Positions 5,928 through 8,199 of a stretch of 8,199 nt of DNA are shown here, one piece after another. A program made the translations under genes and the position numbers. The stretch is from Spirochaetia bacterium UBA6919. GTDB taxonomy: Bacteria > Spirochaetota > UBA6919. Where the stretch lies: contig DKAT01000031.1 in assembly GCA_002450905.1 (NCBI GenBank), forward strand, positions 9,519 through 17,717. Direction: 5' to 3'. The notes under the pieces were generated by a model that was given only the letters and a program-made list of their open reading frames with translations, was not told the DNA's origin and searched no databases. Position 1 is the first letter of the stretch, and every line of letters begins with the position of its first letter.

Positions 5928-7676
5928 TCAGAGGGTTTGAAGGTCGTGGGAAAGGATTTCCTGTTGGAGGAGATGGGCATAGTATCCGTTGAGCTGGATG
6001 AGTTCTTCGGGGGTGCCCATTTCTTTGATTGATCCATGATCGAGGACGATAATCCTATCGACATTCTGGATGGTGGATGCTCTGTGGGCGATGATGATGA
6101 CGGTTTCATCGGTGAAATAGGAATAGATGTTTTCTAAGATTTGTTTTTCCGTGTCGGAATCTATGTTTGAGAAGGAATCATCGAAGATCATCACCTTGGG
6201 ATCTCCCGTTAAAGCTCTGGCGATGCTTAATCGCTGTTTCTGTCCTCCTGATAAAGTGATTCCCCGTTCTCCTAATAGTTCACTATATTGATTGGGGAAG
6301 GCTTCGATCTCATCATTAAGTCTAGACAATTTAGACATCTCTGCAATGTGTGATAAATCATTCTGAATTTTGCCCCCAAATCGGATATTCTCTAAAATCG
6401 TATCCGGAAAAATATAATTATCCTGGGGTACGTATCGAATATGGTTTCTTAATGTTTTTAGGGGGATGTGGTGTATGGGAATATCTCCTATAAACAAGGT
6501 ATTGGGTGGAGCTTCGTATAGTCGTAACAAGAGAGAGATTAAAGTTGTTTTTCCAGCTCCTGTTGGCCCAATGATAGATAGTTTCTCCCCCTGACGGATT
6601 TGAAAAGAAATGTCATCCAATATAGTGTGCTCATTATCATAAGAGAATGAAAGGTTCTTAATTTCAATATCCCCTTTCAGAGAGGTGATGTAGGAAAAGG
6701 ATTTTTCATCGGTAATTTGTGGTTGGATTTCAATGATGCGATTAATTCTTTGATAAGCTGCATGACCCCTTTGATAAATTGAGATGACCCAACCCAGACT
6801 CAATAAGGGTAAGCTTAAGACTTCAATATATCTTAAATATTCGATAAGCTGTCCAATGGTCATTTGTTTGTCAACAACCCGGTATCCTCCTATCCATAAG
6901 ATGACTAGGGATGAGAAACCGGCTATTAAGTAGAGAAGAGGACGAAAAATCCCTGATACTTTCGCTAATTCCAGATTCTTTTTGATAAACTGGAGGTTAA
7001 TCTTTCTGAAAAAGTCATTGATAAATCCTTCTTTGACAAACGATTTGATAACTCTAATTCCCTGGAGGTTTTCATTCACAAAAGTGGTCATTTTAGCAAT
7101 CTCTTCCTGCACCTCGTAGGATCTATCGTAATATTTCTTTCCAATCTTCCTTATGATGTAGACAAGCAGAATCAATGGGACTATAGAAATAAGTGTTAAA
7201 GGGATATCAATTAGCGACATGGACGTTATAGCCAGTATAAACAGGAACACTACATTGAATAAATACATAATTCCTGGTCCAAAAATCATTCTGATTTGTT
7301 CGAGGTCGGAGGTCATGCGGGAGATTATATCCCCAATTTTGTTTTTATCATAGAATGCGGATTCTAATTTTAATAGATGATTAAAAATATTATTTCTGAA
7401 ATCGTATTCCATTCGTCTTGATAAGCCAATGAGGAGATATCGGGCATAGTAGAGGAAAATCCCTCTCACAAACATGATAAGAATAATGACTATACTTAAT
7501 TGATAGATATGGTTTAGAGAGACGGGTTTTGTGTTGAGGTCGTCGATGATCCATCCAAATAATTTTGGGTTGAGGATTTCCAAAGATGCGGCAATTACAA
7601 GAAGAAATAATCCAAATAATACTTTATATTTATATGGTTTTATATATTTGTAAAGCTCTATGAGCATTGTTTTCAT
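5928..7676 (-). CDS. ABC exporter half-transporter (TMD-NBD fusion), degenerate-site subunit, MdlA/YheI-like
   Basis: A 582-residue complete half-transporter of the MsbA/MdlA/BmrC type. The N-terminal ~310 residues form a type-1 exporter membrane domain with about six hydrophobic helices (near 18-38, 57-78, 130-152, 155-175, 245-268 and 285-305). The nucleotide-binding domain follows: Walker A GPTGAGKTT at 370-378, Q-loop Gln418, signature LSGGQKQR from 475, Walker B VMIFDDSFSNID with D499, and H-loop His531. The residue after the Walker B Asp is Asp500, not the catalytic Glu. This is typical of one partner of heterodimeric exporters (BmrC, MdlA, TM287, LmrC), whose second subunit carries the Glu. 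No second ABC gene is in this window on either side. Substrate unknown (drugs, lipids or peptides). The start is ATG 7676 with AGGA 10 nt upstream, a rather long spacing; ATG at codon 4 is an alternative. An IS end lies 36 bp upstream. Confidence 0.92.
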   Translation of the reverse strand: MKTMLIELYKYIKPYKYKVLFGLFLLVIAASLEILNPKLFGWIIDDLNTKPVSLNHIYQLSIVIILIMFVRGIFLYYARYLLIGLSRRMEYDFRNNIFNHLLKLESAFYDKNKIGDIISRMTSDLEQIRMIFGPGIMYLFNVVFLFILAITSMSLIDIPLTLISIVPLILLVYIIRKIGKKYYDRSYEVQEEIAKMTTFVNENLQGIRVIKSFVKEGFINDFFRKINLQFIKKNLELAKVSGIFRPLLYLIAGFSSLVILWIGGYRVVDKQMTIGQLIEYLRYIEVLSLPLLSLGWVISIYQRGHAAYQRINRIIEIQPQITDEKSFSYITSLKGDIEIKNLSFSYDNEHTILDDISFQIRQGEKLSIIGPTGAGKTTLISLLLRLYEAPPNTLFIGDIPIHHIPLKTLRNHIRYVPQDNYIFPDTILENIRFGGKIQNDLSHIAEMSKLSRLNDEIEAFPNQYSELLGERGITLSGGQKQRLSIARALTGDPKVMIFDDSFSNIDSDTEKQILENIYSYFTDETVIIIAHRASTIQNVDRIIVLDHGSIKEMGTPEELIQLNGYYAHLLQQEILSHDLQTL

Positions 7677-7695
7677 AAAAATTAATTCCTATTTT

Positions 7696-7724
7696 TATAT
7701 AAAAGATATTAAGAGCCTATCCAA
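7696..7724 (-). promoter_or_regulatory. Possible hybrid promoter made by the IS end for the ABC gene
   Basis: On the minus strand TTGGAT (7724-7719) lies inside the putative IS terminal repeat. It is followed after 17 bp by TATATA (7701-7696) in the host flank. These are 4 of 6 and 5 of 6 matches to -35 and -10. The predicted start near 7689 would fall on the AGGA site (7690-7687) and leave a very short leader, which weakens the case. Confidence 0.25.
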
Positions 7725-7731
7725 TAATTCC
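7713..7731. repeat. Putative terminal inverted repeat of the IS (one end)
   Basis: The sequence begins GAGCCTATCCAATAATTCC and reads inward to the element. The call rests on resemblance to IS5-family ends and on position downstream of the transposase. The matching opposite repeat is outside the window, so it cannot be verified here. Confidence 0.45.
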
Positions 7732-7837
7732 TTAAAAAATACAAACTTTTTTCTCAAAGTAATAGAACCTTTTTGAACTATTATCCTATGATAATTAATA
7801 TGTGATTGAACTACTGATATTTATAAGAAAGGTGTGA

Positions 7838-7903
7838 ATGATAATTTCAGTTTTTCTGGACACAGTTATCCAATTTATACTGCAATCAATAATAACATTA
7901 TAA
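7838..7903 (+). CDS. Possible 21-residue hydrophobic peptide
   Basis: ATG 7838 opens 21 codons and ends at TAA 7901-7903. AAAGG at 7828-7832 precedes it at 5-nt spacing. The peptide begins MIISVFLD, ends ILQSIITL, and has only one charged residue (Asp8), so it could sit in a membrane. It lies opposite in strand to the transposase, within the gap between the transposase stop and the putative IS end. No family is recognised, and chance is quite possible at this length. Confidence 0.15.
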   Translation: MIISVFLDTVIQFILQSIITL

Positions 7904-7926
7904 AAACATCAATTTATAAGGAATAT

Positions 7927-8199
7927 TTATACCCTTTTTGTTAATCTTGCAAGCATGAGTCTTGTCATAGCCAGATAACAGAAACTCTCACTACGACAGG
8001 ACTTACTTTCATAGTCCTTACTGAGTCTTCTGTACTTGGACAACCATGCCAGAGTCCTTTCTGCAATCCATCGCCACTTAATAATCTTAAAATTCTTCAC
8101 CTCATCTTCTCGAGTTATTTTAGGTACTATTATTTTGAAGAGTTTGAGCTGAAGTTTATCCTTAGTTGATAGCTGATATCTTTTAGGGACTCTACCCTT
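7927..8199 (-). CDS. IS5-family-like DDE transposase, C-terminal fragment
   Basis: An open frame runs from the right edge (8199) to TAA at 7929-7927 and gives the last 90 residues of a transposase; the start is outside the window. The motif WRWIAERTLAWLSKYRRLSKDYE, around residues 42-64 of the fragment, is the classic C-terminal signature of IS5-type (IS4/IS5 superfamily) DDE transposases. The Glu in AERT is the likely third catalytic acidic residue. The ending SESFCYLAMTRLMLARL is also typical. No frameshift or stop is seen in the visible part, so the gene may be intact. It is transcribed toward the ABC exporter gene, and readthrough could reach it. Confidence 0.85.
   Translation of the reverse strand, partial: KGRVPKRYQLSTKDKLQLKLFKIIVPKITREDEVKNFKIIKWRWIAERTLAWLSKYRRLSKDYESKSCRSESFCYLAMTRLMLARLTKRV

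Larger units (their letters stand above)
7713..8199 (-). mobile_element. IS5-family-like insertion sequence, transposase 3' end side, cut by the window edge
   Basis: The element holds the C-terminal part of an IS5-type transposase and is taken to end at GAGCCTATCC (7713-7722), which resembles the ends of many IS5-family elements. The adjacent host bases TTAA (7709-7712) fit the short YTAR or TNA target sites used by groups in this family. The other end and any target duplication lie beyond 8199. About 200 bp separate the transposase stop from this end, which is long for the family, so the boundary is uncertain. That gap holds no recognisable gene except a possible 21-codon frame. Confidence 0.6.

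Noticed and set aside
5900..6109. 69-codon minus-strand frame overlapping the 3' end of the ABC gene
   Set aside because: It is a Ser/Pro-rich shadow of the NBD coding sequence in another frame; the ABC frame has full motif support.
7779..7794. ATTATC-CTAT-GATAAT hairpin, with CATAGGATAAT also found near 2161
   Set aside because: The stem is short and almost all AT, and 11-base matches are expected by chance in a window of this size and composition.

Overview
This is an AT-rich window (roughly one third G+C by eye) from a diderm, Gram-negative-type bacterium. The evidence for a diderm is a small predicted outer-membrane beta-barrel ending in Phe, a Tat-type lipoprotein precursor and a periplasmic SH3 protein. 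The mix of genes would suit a spirochaete or a similar low-GC diderm lineage, but no marker gene fixes the taxonomy.

Layout from left to right. (1) 179-1990, plus strand: a complete long-chain acyl-CoA synthetase (FadD/FAA1 type). (2) 1991-2206: a convergent intergenic gap with an 11-bp unit repeated three times and no clear intrinsic terminator. (3) 2207-4918, minus strand, three genes read right to left: a beta-barrel outer-membrane protein, a Tat/lipobox lipoprotein with a LamG-like domain, and a cytosolic VWA-domain protein of the kind usually paired with a MoxR/ChlI-type AAA+ ATPase. The VWA gene appears to have its own promoter. (4) 4919-5177: a divergent promoter region. (5) 5178-5927, plus strand: an exported SH3b-domain protein with a strong promoter and a perfect Shine-Dalgarno sequence. 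(6) 5928-7676, minus strand: a full-length ABC exporter half-transporter (TMD-NBD) with Asp in place of the catalytic Glu. Its stop codon directly abuts the stop of the SH3 gene. (7) 7713-8199: the end of an IS5-family-like insertion sequence with the C-terminal 90 residues of its transposase. It runs off the right edge and its putative terminal repeat lies 36 bp upstream of the ABC start codon.

The genes do not form one obvious pathway. Four of the six complete proteins belong to the cell envelope (barrel, lipoprotein, SH3 protein, exporter), and the acyl-CoA synthetase would supply activated fatty acids. I see no CRISPR array, tRNA, rRNA, toxin-antitoxin pair of a known family or recognisable defence system. 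The points most worth following are the IS end next to an apparently partnerless degenerate-site ABC subunit, the VWA protein without its AAA+ partner, and the uncharacterised C-terminal region of the SH3 protein.
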